DNA from: Burkholderiales bacterium
GTDB taxonomy: Bacteria > Pseudomonadota > Gammaproteobacteria > Burkholderiales > Usitatibacteraceae
Length of the DNA stretch: 5,433 nt
Assembly (NCBI GenBank): GCA_026786225.1
Contig: JAJAYN010000268.1
Span: 1-5,433 of the forward strand
Direction of reading: 5' to 3'
How positions within the stretch are numbered: position 1 is the first letter of the stretch; each line of letters begins with the position of its first letter. The notes beneath the pieces are model-generated. The model had not been told where the DNA came from. It saw only the letters and a program-made list of their open reading frames with translations, and did no database searches. This document shows, in pieces, positions 5,231 through 5,433 of this stretch. Position numbers and translations under genes: made by a program.

Positions 5231-5433
5231 GTCAAACCACAGTGTCCTTTCCGCGCAACATCCACCCGCAAATCCAGGATGGGAACCTTTCGCGTCATAC
5301 AACGCAAACAGGTATGTGTCACGGAAGCGACCGCATGCGCTCAACGCGGCAGCGCGCAATTTCGGGTACTTCGTGCGGCTTTTTCTGCGTTTCGTCGCAA
5401 TCCGCTTCACCCTTTGTAGCCACAACCTTACAG
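5231..5433. other. Right-hand stretch without a recognised gene
   Basis: About 200 bases upstream of the DUF1993 promoter run to the window edge. Short open frames exist on both strands (a minus-strand one of 66 codons ending at 5225, a plus-strand one of 73 codons from 5198). Neither has a ribosome-binding site, a conserved-looking motif or a recognisable product. I see no tRNA cloverleaf, terminator or repeat here. It may be plain intergenic sequence or upstream control region for the DUF1993 gene. Confidence 0.4.

Noticed and set aside
5225..5425. 66-codon minus-strand frame upstream of the DUF1993 gene
   Set aside because: No ribosome-binding site or recognisable motif, and basic/Cys-rich composition; its end overlaps the likely -10 element of the next gene.
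1..5433. Search for a novel defence or mobile system, CRISPR array, tRNA, attachment site or origin
   Set aside because: All sizeable coding regions belong to known chromosomal families, there are no evenly spaced direct repeats, no cloverleaf-like sequence and no transposase or integrase gene.

Overview
The window looks like an ordinary GC-rich (high fifties to about 60% by eye, not computed) Gram-negative chromosome segment. I infer a proteobacterium, most likely beta- or a GC-rich gammaproteobacterium. The reasons are a bifunctional PBP1C just behind the tail of what is probably a bacterial alpha-2-macroglobulin gene (the yfhM-pbpC pairing), an exported HtrA/Deg protease, a DUF1993 protein, and REP-like palindromes of the CCCTCTCCC...GGGTGAGGG kind common in these groups. 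No phage, plasmid, IS, CRISPR or RNA gene is visible.

Layout. Bases 3-80 (+) are the last 25 codons of an upstream gene, probably alpha-2-macroglobulin. After 15 bp comes pbpC (96-2579, +), a complete class A penicillin-binding protein with all glycosyltransferase and transpeptidase signatures. A gap of about 176 bp holds a strong hairpin and a possible promoter. It leads to an exported single-PDZ HtrA/Deg1-type serine protease (2756-3847, +). Its stop codon is 2 bp from the stop of a convergent gene, and the two stops form the palindrome TAACGTTA. The minus-strand pair is a DUF1993 protein (5191-4685) followed by an overlapping membrane-anchored alpha/beta hydrolase of the BEM46/YfhR type (about 4719-3850). 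A promoter and a good Shine-Dalgarno lie in front of the DUF1993 gene. Bases 5231-5433 hold nothing I can identify.

Functional picture. The plus-strand genes act in the envelope: a probable protease-trapping lipoprotein, a peptidoglycan synthase often proposed to repair walls after attack, and a quality-control protease. The minus-strand pair is poorly characterised and probably co-transcribed.

The most notable point is that pbpC contains two REP-like palindromic repeats read as protein. A doublet at 117-231 forms most of the predicted cytoplasmic N-terminal tail, or lies in the leader if the true start is further in. A single 47-bp copy at 1629-1675 lies inside the transpeptidase domain, between the SxN and KTG motifs, without breaking the frame. 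Both copies have the same orientation and frame and begin with the peptide Pro-Phe-Ser. I see no convincing new multi-gene system.
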